This document shows, piece by piece, positions 50,359-59,785 of a stretch of DNA of 64,000 bases. The notes beneath the pieces were generated by a model that was not told where the DNA came from, ran no database searches, and worked only from the letters and a program-made list of their open reading frames with translations. A program made the translations under genes and the position numbers. The DNA is from Prevotella sp. P5-108 (GTDB taxonomy: Bacteria > Bacteroidota > Bacteroidia > Bacteroidales > Bacteroidaceae): NCBI RefSeq assembly GCF_002251385.1, contig NZ_NPJJ01000043.1:124001-188000 (forward strand). Direction: 5' to 3'. Position 1 is the stretch's first letter; the number at the start of each line of letters is the position of its first letter.

Positions 50359-51687
50359 TTGGACATTACATTTCTATCTGAAACATTAAGCGATGTACAC
50401 TTGAATGCGCCATCCTTTGGCGTACTCTTTGCCTTCTTCATGGCAATAGTGCTGTTGTTTGTATCTGGGTTTGCCAGTGCTTCCGAGATAGCATTCTTCA
50501 GTTTGTCTCCTTCTGATGTATCTGAACTCGAGCAGTCAAAGACCAAGAAGGACAAGCATATAAGTATGTTGCGCGAAGACAATGAGCGCACACTGGCAAC
50601 CATCCTTATCGGTAACAATTTCGTCAATGTTACCATCATCATGCTATGCAACTATGCTTTTGGCAACTTAATCAGTTTTGGCGCCAAGGCTTATTGGCTG
50701 CAGTTTCTGAGCCTTACTGTCATCCTTACATTCCTGTTGCTCCTTTTCGGCGAGATTATACCCAAGGTCTACAGTCGGCAGAATCCTTTAGCATATTGCC
50801 GAGTATCAGTTGGAGGAATAATGTTCATGCGCCGGCTCTTTTGGCCGCTCGAAACGATACTGATCAAGAGCGGCATTTTCTTGGAGAAGATGGTGCACAA
50901 GGAAAACCAGCATCTGAGCATGGATGACCTGGAACAGGCATTGGAGTTGACTGACAAGAATGAAATCAAGGACGAAAAGAGCATCCTGCAAGGCATCATC
51001 CGCTTTGGCGATGAGACGGCGAAGGAAATTATGACCAGCCGACAGGACATTGTCGATATAGACATTCGTAGCTCGTTTTCTGAAGTGATGTCATGTATCC
51101 TGGAAAACAACTATAGTCGCATTCCTGTCTATCAGGACAATGATGACAACATACGCGGTATTTTGTATATCAAGGATCTGCTGCCTCACGTCTCCAAGCC
51201 GGCCAATTTCAGATGGCAGAGTCTGATTCGCTCGGGTTATTTTGTTCCCGAAACCAAAAAGATAGACGACTTGTTGCGCGAATTCCAAGAAAACAAAATC
51301 CATATTGCCATTGTGGTAGATGAATTTGGCGGCACCTGCGGCTTGGTTACACTTGAGGATATTCTGGAAGAAATAGTAGGCGAAATCAATGACGAATACG
51401 ATGATGACGAAAAAACGTATTCCAAGATTAATTATAATACCTATCTCTTTGAGGGTAAAACACTGCTAAGTGATTTGAGCCGAATTCTTAATGTCGATGA
51501 CGACGCCTTCAGCGATGTGGAAGGCGATGCTGATACTCTGGCAGGAATGTTGCTCGAAATCAAGGGAGACTTCCTTAGCCTGCATGAACGCATAGACTAC
51601 AAGAATTACACCTTTGAGGTAATGGAGCTGGAGGGCAGACGCATCAGTAGGGTAAAGGTTATCGTACACGATTTGCACAATAATTGA
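50359..51687 (+). CDS. gldE: GldE-type CBS/CorC-domain membrane protein
   Basis: 442 residues. The N-terminal DUF21/CNNM membrane domain has four helices (about 20-190; SASEIAFFSLSPSDV). Two CBS domains (about 215-330; IMTSRQDIVDIDI, YSRIPVYQD, FGGTCGLVTLEDILEE) and a C-terminal CorC/HlyC domain follow. Such proteins are linked to metal (magnesium or cobalt) transport; the Bacteroidetes member is named after gliding motility but occurs in non-gliders. The start appears to be TTG at 50359 (MDITFLSE); no ATG fits before the first helix. It precedes the phosphopantetheinyl transferase gene with a 2-base gap. Confidence 0.88.
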   Translation: MDITFLSETLSDVHLNAPSFGVLFAFFMAIVLLFVSGFASASEIAFFSLSPSDVSELEQSKTKKDKHISMLREDNERTLATILIGNNFVNVTIIMLCNYAFGNLISFGAKAYWLQFLSLTVILTFLLLLFGEIIPKVYSRQNPLAYCRVSVGGIMFMRRLFWPLETILIKSGIFLEKMVHKENQHLSMDDLEQALELTDKNEIKDEKSILQGIIRFGDETAKEIMTSRQDIVDIDIRSSFSEVMSCILENNYSRIPVYQDNDDNIRGILYIKDLLPHVSKPANFRWQSLIRSGYFVPETKKIDDLLREFQENKIHIAIVVDEFGGTCGLVTLEDILEEIVGEINDEYDDDEKTYSKINYNTYLFEGKTLLSDLSRILNVDDDAFSDVEGDADTLAGMLLEIKGDFLSLHERIDYKNYTFEVMELEGRRISRVKVIVHDLHNN

Positions 51688-51689
51688 CC

Positions 51690-52295
51690 ATGCCACTTAT
51701 AAGTATTGACGCAATCGCACCTCAATGCCATTTGGGATTGTGGCGGATAGAAGAAACCATAGACGATATAATAGCAACTGACAATCGGTTGGCTGGCGTG
51801 GTTGATAAGATTGAGCATTTCCATTCAGAATCAAGACGCAAAGAAGTGCTGGCCGTCTATGGATTATTGTTTGCCATGACAGACAATCCCTATTTACGTA
51901 TTGAGCATGACGATTTGTCACGACCAGTAATCGACGGCTATCATGTCAGCATAAGCCATACCCGTGGCTATGCGGCACTGCTGCTCTCAACTCGGCACAA
52001 GGTGGCTATAGACATCGAATTCATCAGCAATAGAGTAGAGCGTGTCGCTTCCAAGTTCATCAGAAATGATGAGGTGGCAGACTCTCTCTATGCGAAACTC
52101 ATCCATTGGAGCGCAAAGGAAACGATTTATAAGCTATTTGCTAACGAAAACTTGGACTTCTTTGATATGCGAATCGCCCCATTTGATCAGCGGGAAGAAG
52201 GAGATATCGAGGTAGATGACCTGAAAATAGAAAAGAAACAGTCGGTGCATTATCTTTGCAATGACAAATATGTGCTTACCTATGCAGCGATTTAG
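51690..52295 (+). CDS. 4'-phosphopantetheinyl transferase superfamily protein
   Basis: 201 residues from ATG 51690. The Sfp-type core motifs are present: VSISHTRGYAALLLS, the magnesium-binding VAIDIEF (usually GIDIE; about 110-116), and the hallmark WSAKETIYKLF (usually W-x-x-KEA-x-x-K). It transfers phosphopantetheine from CoA to a carrier protein, most likely acyl carrier protein. The gldE, transferase and secreted esterase genes are nearly contiguous; its 3' end overlaps the next gene by 14 bases. Confidence 0.88.
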   Translation: MPLISIDAIAPQCHLGLWRIEETIDDIIATDNRLAGVVDKIEHFHSESRRKEVLAVYGLLFAMTDNPYLRIEHDDLSRPVIDGYHVSISHTRGYAALLLSTRHKVAIDIEFISNRVERVASKFIRNDEVADSLYAKLIHWSAKETIYKLFANENLDFFDMRIAPFDQREEGDIEVDDLKIEKKQSVHYLCNDKYVLTYAAI

Positions 52296-53316
52296 AAAAC
52301 TCTGTCTGGCTATTTACCTTCTTCTGACATCAATAGCCACTCATGCGGAAAGCCGGGATACTATACAAATAATCCGTATAAATCCGCAACATTCCTTCCC
52401 CTTATCTGTCAAAGCAGGTAACTATAGTGGCATAACCTATTTGGGCAACAATGAATATCTCGTTGTCGATGACAAATCAGCATCAGATGGTTTCCATCTG
52501 TTTACTATAGAGATAGATAGCTTGACCGGAAATATTCTGTATGTATCCAATCATGGTTTTGTGTCATCGGGCATGGCCAACCGAGACGGTGAGGGGATAG
52601 CTTATATCAAGTCGTTCAATTCGGTACTGATAAGCGGAGAGGCTGTTAATAGAATCTTGGAATATAGTCTGGATGGAACACCTACCGGACGAGAGGCCGA
52701 AATACCAGAAATCTTCAAGAATTCTGCTGCAAACATGGGGTTTGAAGCCTTGGGATATTCCGAGTCTATGCATCGCTTATGGACCTGTAATGAAAGCCCA
52801 TTGAATGGAGATGGGGGTAGGGCTGAAGTCAACAACCCGATTGAAAACCGATTACGTTTTCAATCTTTCAGTGACTCTCTTAAGGCTATGGAGCAATACG
52901 TTTACAAAATGGACAAACCTATTGCCAGAAAACCTTCCAAGTATTATGCCATGGGCGTCTCGGCCATAACACCTCTTGCCGACGGGTCACTGCTTGTTTT
53001 GGAACGAGAATTCTACGTTCCCCCAATGCTTATGGGTAGTTTTGTAAACTGCAAGATTTATCAAGCCTGGCCCTCAATGCCTATAACGCATGATAAAGAA
53101 ATCACAGCAGACGAAACACCTGTTATGGATAAATTCCTTTTGGCGGAATGGAAAACTAACATAGGACTTTTCAAACGAAATATTGCCAATTATGAAGGCA
53201 TGTGCTTGGGCCCACAACTTGCCGATGGCTCGCAAGTTGTAGTCTTGGTGTCAGACTCACAGGGGCAATATGCGAATACACTAAAGGACTGGTTCAAAAC
53301 CATTGTCATAAAATAG
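52282..53316 (+). CDS. Secreted phytase-esterase-like (PF13449-type) protein
   Basis: 344 residues from MQRFRKLCLAIYLLLTSIATHA, a signal peptide; ATG 52270 in the same frame is the alternative. The rest has the features of the esterase-like activity of phytase family: SGITYLGNNEYLVVDD, DGEGIAYI, NMGFEALGYSESMHRLWTC, YAMGVSAITPLADGSLLVLE and NYEGMCLGPQLADGSQVV. This is a beta-propeller-like fold, and the reaction is unproven. The product is exported, probably periplasmic. The gene starts inside the end of the phosphopantetheinyl transferase gene and ends at a hairpin. Confidence 0.82.
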   Translation: MQRFRKLCLAIYLLLTSIATHAESRDTIQIIRINPQHSFPLSVKAGNYSGITYLGNNEYLVVDDKSASDGFHLFTIEIDSLTGNILYVSNHGFVSSGMANRDGEGIAYIKSFNSVLISGEAVNRILEYSLDGTPTGREAEIPEIFKNSAANMGFEALGYSESMHRLWTCNESPLNGDGGRAEVNNPIENRLRFQSFSDSLKAMEQYVYKMDKPIARKPSKYYAMGVSAITPLADGSLLVLEREFYVPPMLMGSFVNCKIYQAWPSMPITHDKEITADETPVMDKFLLAEWKTNIGLFKRNIANYEGMCLGPQLADGSQVVVLVSDSQGQYANTLKDWFKTIVIK

Positions 53317-53327
53317 ACAGTAAAATA

Positions 53328-53358
53328 AAAAAGTGCCAATGCAAAGCAATGGCACTTT
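53328..53358 (-). terminator. Terminator of the galM-tkt-rpiB unit (also faces the phytase-like gene)
   Basis: AAGTGCCA / TGGCACTT stem with an inner TGC-AAA-GCA. The T-run is strong on the minus strand (TTTTTTATTTT) and weak on the plus strand. Confidence 0.8.
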
Positions 53359-53377
53359 AATATTAGTTGTAATTTAC

Positions 53378-53821
53378 TTAATCCTGAACAGGAATCTTCT
53401 TGACACGGCGCTCATGACGACCACCTTCAAATGTGGTTGCAAAGAACTTGTTCATTATGGCTTCAGCCGTCTTGTTGTCTATAAAGCGACCAGGAAGAAC
53501 CAATACATTTGCATCGTTGTGCTGACGAATAAGGCCGGCAATCTCAATACACCATGCCAATCCTGCGCGAACTGCCTGATGCTTGTTCAAGCAAATCGCC
53601 ATACCTTCTCCACTGCCGCATATAGCAATGCCTGGATAAACTTCACCACTTTCTATACCTTTAGCCAACTCGTGAGCGAAATCAGGATAGTCAACACTTG
53701 AGTCACTATATGTACCATAATCTTTGTAAGAATAACCTTTCTTCTCAAGATAATCGATAACAAACTGCTTTAATGGATAGCCTGCGTGATCGCAAGCGAC
53801 TCCGACTGTCTTTACGTCCAT
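53378..53821 (-). CDS. rpiB: Ribose-5-phosphate isomerase B
   Basis: 147 residues. LacA/RpiB fold with VGVACDHAGYPLKQFV (5-20), the active-site CGSGEGMAICLNKHQAVRAG (Cys about 68) and NVLVLPGRF. It interconverts ribose 5-phosphate and ribulose 5-phosphate. It starts 4 bases after the transketolase stop codon, so two non-oxidative pentose phosphate enzymes share a message. Confidence 0.96.
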   Translation of the reverse strand: MDVKTVGVACDHAGYPLKQFVIDYLEKKGYSYKDYGTYSDSSVDYPDFAHELAKGIESGEVYPGIAICGSGEGMAICLNKHQAVRAGLAWCIEIAGLIRQHNDANVLVLPGRFIDNKTAEAIMNKFFATTFEGGRHERRVKKIPVQD

Positions 53822-53825
53822 AGTT

Positions 53826-55844
53826 TTAATTGTTTAGAAGTTCTTTAACTTGGTTATATACATTCTGGGCTGTGAAGCCTAACTTTTCATCCAATACCTT
53901 ATAAGGAGCAGAGAATCCGAAGCTGTTAAGACCGAATACCTTGCCATTCTCACCTACAAGACCTTCAAGAGTGACAGGAAGTCCGGCTGTGAGACCAAAG
54001 CGCTTGACACCTGCGGGCAGAACCATCTGCTGGTATTCTTTGCTCTGTCGACGGAACAATCCTTCTGATGGCACGCTCACGATACGAACCTTAATGCCAT
54101 CTTGGCGCAGAAGTTCTGCACCGGCCTGCAATGTTGACACTTCAGAACCGCTTGCAAGCAGCACCACATCAAACGCATCATCTGAGCCAGCCACGATATA
54201 TGCGCCCTTGCGAGCTTGCTGATAATCGTTGCCTTCGGGCAAATTCTTGATTCCTTGACGTGAGAATATCAATGCTGTCGGCGTATCCATATTCTCCATT
54301 GCCATCTGCCAACATACTGTAGCCTCATTGGCATCAGCAGGACGGAATACGCGAACAGAATCCTTGCCGTGATGATTTTTCAGTTTCTCCATGAGTCTGA
54401 TTTGAGCCTCTTGCTCTACTGGTTCATGGGTAGGTCCATCTTCACCGACACGGAACGCATCATGAGTCCAGATAAACTTGATTGGCACTTCCATCAATGC
54501 CGCCAATCTGACAGCAGGCTTCATATAGTCAGAGAATACGAAGAATGTTCCACATGCAGGAATGACTCCGCCATGGAGATACATACCTATACACATGCAA
54601 GCCATAGTAAGCTCGCTGACGCCTGCCTCAAAGAACGCACCTGTGAAATCGTCCTTGCTAAGATCATGTGTCTTCTTCAAGAAACCATCGGTCTTGTCGG
54701 AATTAGACAAATCGGCAGAGGAACAAATCATATTGGGTACCTGTTCGGCAAGAACGCCCAAGCAAGCCGCCGATGCTGCACGAGTAGCGATGTCTGGCTT
54801 TTGGATAAGACCACTCCAATCTATCTGAGGAGCATTGCCCGAGAACCAAGTGTCCTTAAGCTGAGCCTTATCTGGATTTTCTTCTGCCCACTTCTTTTCT
54901 GCCTTTCTACGCTCGGCAACGATTGTTCTCAATTCATTGGCACGATTGGCATAGAGAGCTTTTACTTCGTCGAAAATAACAAATGGATCATCAGGATTTC
55001 CCCCAAGAGCAGTCACCGTATTGCGGTAAGCATTCCCGCCAAGGGGTGCGCCATGAGTCTTAATCGTATTTTCATAGCTTGAGCCATCTTCTTTGAGGGC
55101 GCCTTTACCCATAATGGTTTTGCCGATAATAAGAGTCGGGCGGTGTTGCTCAAGATTGGCCATGTCAAGTGCATGGCGAATTTCGTCGACATCATTTCCA
55201 TTGATAGTAATAACATTCCAACCCCATGCTTCGTATTTTGCTTTGGTATCTTCCTGCATTACGACTTTACATTCGGTAGAAAGCTGAATATCATTAGAAT
55301 CATAGAACATGATAAGATTGTTGAGCCCGAGAAGTCCGGCCAATCTACCAGCACCTTGGGAAATCTCCTCTTCTATGCCACCATCTGAAATATAGGCATA
55401 AATCTTATGCTGCATAACGGTTTTCCCGAGACGTGCCTCCAAGAACTTTTCGGCAACTGCAGCACCCGCTGCAAATGTGTGTCCCTGACCTAACGGACCT
55501 GATGTATTCTCAATACCACGGCAGATGTCACGTTCTGGATGACCTGGAGTAGGAGAGTCCCACTGGCGGAACTGCTTCAACTCGTCTATTGTAAATTTTC
55601 CCTGTAAGGCAAGTGCAGAATATAACATGGGCGACATGTGCCCGGGATCAAGGAAGAAGCGGTCACGTCCTGTCCACGTTGCATCATCTGGATCATAAAC
55701 CATATACTCGGAAAAAAGCACATTAATAAAATCTGCTCCGCCCATAGCACCTCCAGGATGGCCTGAATTAGCTTTCTCTACCATAGAAACAGCCAAAATG
55801 CGGATATTGTCGGCTGCACGGTTCATAACTTTCGTTTCGTTCAT
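53826..55844 (-). CDS. tkt: Transketolase
   Basis: 672 residues, full length. The thiamine diphosphate N-terminal domain begins IRILAVSMVEKANSGHPGGAMG and carries the diphosphate-binding SDGGIEEEISQGAG region. The pyrimidine-binding domain has GVSELTMACMCIGMYLHG and HDAFRVGEDGPTHEPVEQ. A C-terminal transketolase_C domain follows. It moves two-carbon units between pentose, tetrose and heptose phosphates. It lies 43 bases after the lipoprotein mutarotase gene and 4 bases before rpiB, on the same strand. Confidence 0.97.
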   Translation of the reverse strand: MNETKVMNRAADNIRILAVSMVEKANSGHPGGAMGGADFINVLFSEYMVYDPDDATWTGRDRFFLDPGHMSPMLYSALALQGKFTIDELKQFRQWDSPTPGHPERDICRGIENTSGPLGQGHTFAAGAAVAEKFLEARLGKTVMQHKIYAYISDGGIEEEISQGAGRLAGLLGLNNLIMFYDSNDIQLSTECKVVMQEDTKAKYEAWGWNVITINGNDVDEIRHALDMANLEQHRPTLIIGKTIMGKGALKEDGSSYENTIKTHGAPLGGNAYRNTVTALGGNPDDPFVIFDEVKALYANRANELRTIVAERRKAEKKWAEENPDKAQLKDTWFSGNAPQIDWSGLIQKPDIATRAASAACLGVLAEQVPNMICSSADLSNSDKTDGFLKKTHDLSKDDFTGAFFEAGVSELTMACMCIGMYLHGGVIPACGTFFVFSDYMKPAVRLAALMEVPIKFIWTHDAFRVGEDGPTHEPVEQEAQIRLMEKLKNHHGKDSVRVFRPADANEATVCWQMAMENMDTPTALIFSRQGIKNLPEGNDYQQARKGAYIVAGSDDAFDVVLLASGSEVSTLQAGAELLRQDGIKVRIVSVPSEGLFRRQSKEYQQMVLPAGVKRFGLTAGLPVTLEGLVGENGKVFGLNSFGFSAPYKVLDEKLGFTAQNVYNQVKELLNN

Positions 55845-55887
55845 TATATAATAAAATTATATGGTCCTCATTATATCTGTCGGCACA

Positions 55888-57048
55888 CTACTTGACTCTA
55901 AATCTGTATGCTGTATGGCTAATGTATGTCTCGCCAGGTTTGATATATGAAGATGGGAAATTAGGATTGTTCGGTGAATCGGGGTATTTCTGGCTTTCCA
56001 GGCATACCGACGCATGCTTGGGATAAGCAATGCCATGCTTTCCTTTAACTTTACCATCAAGGAAATTGCCTGTATATACTTGTACGCCAGGCTCGGTAGT
56101 GAACATTTCAAGACAAATTCCTGTATTGGGAGCATAAAGGCTTGCTGCAACTATTTTGTCGTTACCTTTGCCTTTGGTATATGTGTTCAGGCACCAATTG
56201 TGGTCATATCCTCTGGCATACTTGATTTGCTCAAAACTTGTATCACCAATCGTTTCATAAAGCGCATGGCGTTTGGTAAAATCCAATGGGGTACCATAGA
56301 CAGACTTGACCTTGCCATTGGGTATAAAAGTCGAATCAATTGGGGTATAATTGTCTGCATTAATATAAAGAACCATATTTGTACCTGCCTGGCTCATATC
56401 GCCAGTCAGATTAAAATAAGAATGGTTGGTCATATTGATTACAGTCTCTCTATCAGTAGTAGCTTCGTACTTGATATCCAATACATTATCGCTTGTTAAT
56501 GTATAAATGACTTTAGCGGTTACCGTTCCAGGAAAATTGTTGTCTCCATCGGGAGATACAATTGATAATTGCAGAGTACTGTCATTCGGTTGAACCGCAT
56601 CATATACTTGATACTGCCATCCAGACGGACCGCCATGCAGACAGTGATCAAAGTTATTGGTCGGTAGCTGAATTGTTTTTCCGCCAACTTTAAGCTGTCC
56701 CTTATTGATTCTATTGGCATAACGGCCAATAGATGCTCCGAAATCACTGGGTGTATTGACCGTATCAGCATATTGATGAATATTGTCAAAACCCAAGACC
56801 ACATCTGTCAATTGTCCAGCTTTGTTGGGTACACACAATGAAACGAGTCTTCCACCATAATTGGTGATACAGGCTTCCATACCACTTTCATTGGTCAAGG
56901 TAAACAGCTTTACGGCTTTGTTGTTGATTATGGTATCAAAATCAGCAGGGTTAAGTCCAGAGATAGTACGCTGTCCACCACCTGAGCAAGCGCAGAGGAA
57001 AACGGTTATAATTCCAATGCATAATGTTAGATTTCTGACTCTTTTCAT
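55888..57048 (-). CDS. Lipoprotein aldose 1-epimerase (galactose mutarotase)
   Basis: 386 residues from MKRVRNLTLCIGIITVFLCAC, a lipoprotein signal with Cys21 at the cleavage site; an in-frame start 26 codons upstream would bury the signal. The GalM domain covers about 45-380, with NFDHCLHGGPSGWQYQ, NMTNHSYFNLTGD (catalytic His) and SVCLESQKYPDSPN (catalytic Glu). It interconverts the alpha and beta anomers of galactose or glucose, here outside the cytoplasm on a membrane. It heads the tkt-rpiB run and is separated from galK by a terminator. A second, unsecreted copy lies at 59786. Confidence 0.93.
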   Translation of the reverse strand: MKRVRNLTLCIGIITVFLCACSGGGQRTISGLNPADFDTIINNKAVKLFTLTNESGMEACITNYGGRLVSLCVPNKAGQLTDVVLGFDNIHQYADTVNTPSDFGASIGRYANRINKGQLKVGGKTIQLPTNNFDHCLHGGPSGWQYQVYDAVQPNDSTLQLSIVSPDGDNNFPGTVTAKVIYTLTSDNVLDIKYEATTDRETVINMTNHSYFNLTGDMSQAGTNMVLYINADNYTPIDSTFIPNGKVKSVYGTPLDFTKRHALYETIGDTSFEQIKYARGYDHNWCLNTYTKGKGNDKIVAASLYAPNTGICLEMFTTEPGVQVYTGNFLDGKVKGKHGIAYPKHASVCLESQKYPDSPNNPNFPSSYIKPGETYISHTAYRFRVK

Positions 57049-57150
57049 TATTTCGTTGTTTTTAGTATTATTTCCTTTTTGGGTGTAAATATACATCTTT
57101 TTTTTTAGATAAACGGCCATTTGCAATGATTATTTTCTAATGGATACAAA

Positions 57151-57186
57151 AAAAGCCACTGTCCGTATAGAACAATGGCTTTTTTA
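57151..57186 (-). terminator. Terminator of the galactose operon
   Basis: AGCCACTGT (57154-57162) / ACAATGGCT (57172-57180), one G-T pair; on the minus strand it is followed by TTTTTTT. It ends the galM-transporter-galK transcript. Confidence 0.85.
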
Positions 57187-57229
57187 TAATTATTAGATGA
57201 TATTATTTGCCGTAAGAACCTATGCTAAA

Positions 57230-58390
57230 TTAGCATACTTTGTGAGCACCGTCATTGATAACGACGTTGTATACAGCTGGCTCATGACCATATTTCTCGG
57301 CAAATTTCTGCTTTGCATTAGCAATGAATGAGTCATAGATGCTGTCCTTTACCAGATTGATGGTACAGCCTCCGAAGCCACCGCCCATGATGCGACTTCC
57401 AGTGACACCATTTTCCTTAGCCAACTCATTGAGATAGTCAAGCTCCTCGCAAGAAACTTCATACTCCTTGCTAAGGCCGTCATGGGTCTCATACATCTTT
57501 TGGCCTACGGTCTCATAATCGCCTTTCTGCAAAGCATCACATACAGCAAGTACACGATCCTTTTCTCCAAGAACGAAGTGTGCGCGAGTGTAGTCTTCCA
57601 TTCCTACCTCATCCTTAACCTCTTCCAATTGCTCCCAAGAACAATCACGAAGTGTCTCAAAATGAGACTCTGGATGTTTGGCGGCTATGTGTTTTACTAC
57701 ATTCTCGCAACTATTGCGGCGGTCGTTATATGGTGAGCCCTTGAGTTCGTGCTTAACTTTGGAATCAAGCAGCACCAATTTGTAGCCTTCTGGGTTGAAA
57801 GGGAAGTACTCGAATTCTCGAGAACGGCAATCCAAACGCATAAGTTTGCCTTCCTTACCAAATACACTTGCAAACTGGTCCATAATACCACAGTTTACAC
57901 CGACATATTTATGCTCCGTAGCTTGTCCGGCGAGAGCCAAATCCCATTTGGAAACTTTATTGTCACCAAAAAGGTCATTAAGCGCAAATGCGAAACAACT
58001 CTCCAAAGCAGCAGAAGAAGACATGCCTGCACCAAGTGGTACATCTCCGTAGAAAGCAGTATTGAAACCCTTAACATCCACACCGAGGGCCTTCATTTCT
58101 TGCACGATTCCATAAATGTATCTTGCCCAAGTAGTGCGAGGACCTACGGGGTCGTTAACCTTAAATTCTACGCGATCCTTAAGGTCAATAGAGTAGCACA
58201 TAACTGTATCAGTACCATTAGGGCGTACCTCCGCCATAATACCTTTATCTACAGCTCCTGGGAAGACGAAACCTCCGTTATAGTCAGTATGCTCACCAAT
58301 AAGATTGATACGACCTGGAGACATATAAATGTTACCAGTTTTGCCATCAAAATGCTTGATGAAGCGGCTTCTTACTTTTTCAATATCCAT
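57230..58390 (-). CDS. galK: Galactokinase
   Basis: 386 residues from MDIEKVRSRFIKHFDG; an in-frame TTG five codons earlier is less likely. GHMP kinase motifs: GRINLIGEHTDYNGGF (galactokinase signature), PLGAGMSSSAALESCFA (ATP loop) and GSRIMGGGFGGCTINLV. It phosphorylates galactose at carbon 1, the first committed step of the Leloir pathway. It follows the sugar transporter on the same strand with a 44-base gap; galT and galE are not in the window. Confidence 0.97.
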   Translation of the reverse strand: MDIEKVRSRFIKHFDGKTGNIYMSPGRINLIGEHTDYNGGFVFPGAVDKGIMAEVRPNGTDTVMCYSIDLKDRVEFKVNDPVGPRTTWARYIYGIVQEMKALGVDVKGFNTAFYGDVPLGAGMSSSAALESCFAFALNDLFGDNKVSKWDLALAGQATEHKYVGVNCGIMDQFASVFGKEGKLMRLDCRSREFEYFPFNPEGYKLVLLDSKVKHELKGSPYNDRRNSCENVVKHIAAKHPESHFETLRDCSWEQLEEVKDEVGMEDYTRAHFVLGEKDRVLAVCDALQKGDYETVGQKMYETHDGLSKEYEVSCEELDYLNELAKENGVTGSRIMGGGFGGCTINLVKDSIYDSFIANAKQKFAEKYGHEPAVYNVVINDGAHKVC

Positions 58391-58434
58391 AGTTTGTAAA
58401 TTCAAAAAGGTTAGACAATATAATAATTGTAATG

Positions 58435-59751
58435 TTATTCTACAGGAATGTCTTTATTCACATTCTTTGAGCCGAGAAGTGCATAATATAAAATGTATAC
58501 AGCACTCAGCAGTACTACAATAAAGCTGGAGATGTAGTTGTGAGTAAAGTCGATAACCTTAGCCTGGATAAAGATCATAACAGCAAAACCTGCAACCATC
58601 ATCATGAAGGCTCCGGAAGCAGCAGCTGTATATTTTCCGAGTCCCTCTGTGGCAAGATTGAAGATACCACCCCACATAACAGAAGCACAAAGGCCAACCA
58701 ACAGGAATGCAAAGATGCCGACGGGTATCTCACCCCATACCAAAGTAAGATGGGTATAATCGATACCAGGACATTTTACCATCATGGTCTCGGGCAAAAG
58801 CATACCTGCTGCTGTAAGGATGATAGCTGCAATGCTGACGGTAGAAATCATGGACTTGGCAGAAATCTTACCACCAATCATACCTCCAACGAAACGACCA
58901 ATCAGCATAAAGATAAAGTAAACAGCACCCAGTGTACCGCAATAACCGGCATCCATTCCTAATCCAGGATTAGTAGCATCTTTTGCAGCGGTAAGATAAG
59001 AGAAGATGTAAGTAGGAGGACATACCTCTACTGCACCATAAACAGCAATAGCCAACATACCGAGTTTGAAATGGCGGAAAGAATAGCAACTGTGCTCGTC
59101 CTTTGCTTCTTTAGCTTTCGCTGCTTGCTGTGGTTCTTGGATTTTAGTAAAGAATATTACGACAAAGGCAAATATGAAGATTGCCAAGGCTATAAACAAT
59201 GCAGGTTGGGCGTCTGAAACCTTTGCTGTAGCAGCATCGCCGATAAGGCTACCCATAAGGATGTAAACGCATACGGCTGCGGCAGAATTGAAGACTCCAC
59301 CAATCTGAACCAATTGATTTCCTCTGTTACCGCCTCCGCCAAGCAGATTAAGCATTGGATTAACTACAGCGTTAAGCATACACATGCAAAGTCCTGATAC
59401 AAAGGCACCAATAAGATAAACAATAAATCCAATTGTACCACTAGACCAACCGACAGAGCCGCTAAGCCACTGTACAAGTAAGCCAACGATACCCACAACC
59501 AAAGCAGCCAATGCAGTAGTCTTATAACCAAACTTCTGAATAAGCAATCCTGCAGGGATACCCATAAGGAGGTAGGCACCAAAGTTGCCATAGTTACCAA
59601 CTTGGGCAAGCGATTCGCTTACTGAGAAATTGTTTTTCAGAATAACTGCCATCGGCGAACAGAGATTAGTCACAAACGCAATCATCGCAAAAAGGAAGAC
59701 CATTGCCAAAATGGCAATAATACTACCTTGTTTCTTTTCTAATTTTTCCAT
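58435..59751 (-). CDS. Sugar:proton symporter, FucP/GluP-type MFS transporter
   Basis: 438 residues with 12 predicted membrane helices. The family motif for the FHS (FucP/GluP) group is visible: FAMIAFVTNLCSPMAVILK, GNFGAYLLMGIPAGLLIQKFG (about 52-72) and, in the second half, GRFVGGMIGGKISAKS. Members import fucose, glucose or galactose with a proton. Its place between galM and galK points to galactose (or glucose/galactose); this is inferred from context. Confidence 0.9.
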   Translation of the reverse strand: MEKLEKKQGSIIAILAMVFLFAMIAFVTNLCSPMAVILKNNFSVSESLAQVGNYGNFGAYLLMGIPAGLLIQKFGYKTTALAALVVGIVGLLVQWLSGSVGWSSGTIGFIVYLIGAFVSGLCMCMLNAVVNPMLNLLGGGGNRGNQLVQIGGVFNSAAAVCVYILMGSLIGDAATAKVSDAQPALFIALAIFIFAFVVIFFTKIQEPQQAAKAKEAKDEHSCYSFRHFKLGMLAIAVYGAVEVCPPTYIFSYLTAAKDATNPGLGMDAGYCGTLGAVYFIFMLIGRFVGGMIGGKISAKSMISTVSIAAIILTAAGMLLPETMMVKCPGIDYTHLTLVWGEIPVGIFAFLLVGLCASVMWGGIFNLATEGLGKYTAAASGAFMMMVAGFAVMIFIQAKVIDFTHNYISSFIVVLLSAVYILYYALLGSKNVNKDIPVE

Positions 59752-59785
59752 TTTACTTGTTATTAATGATGTTATTATGATTATT

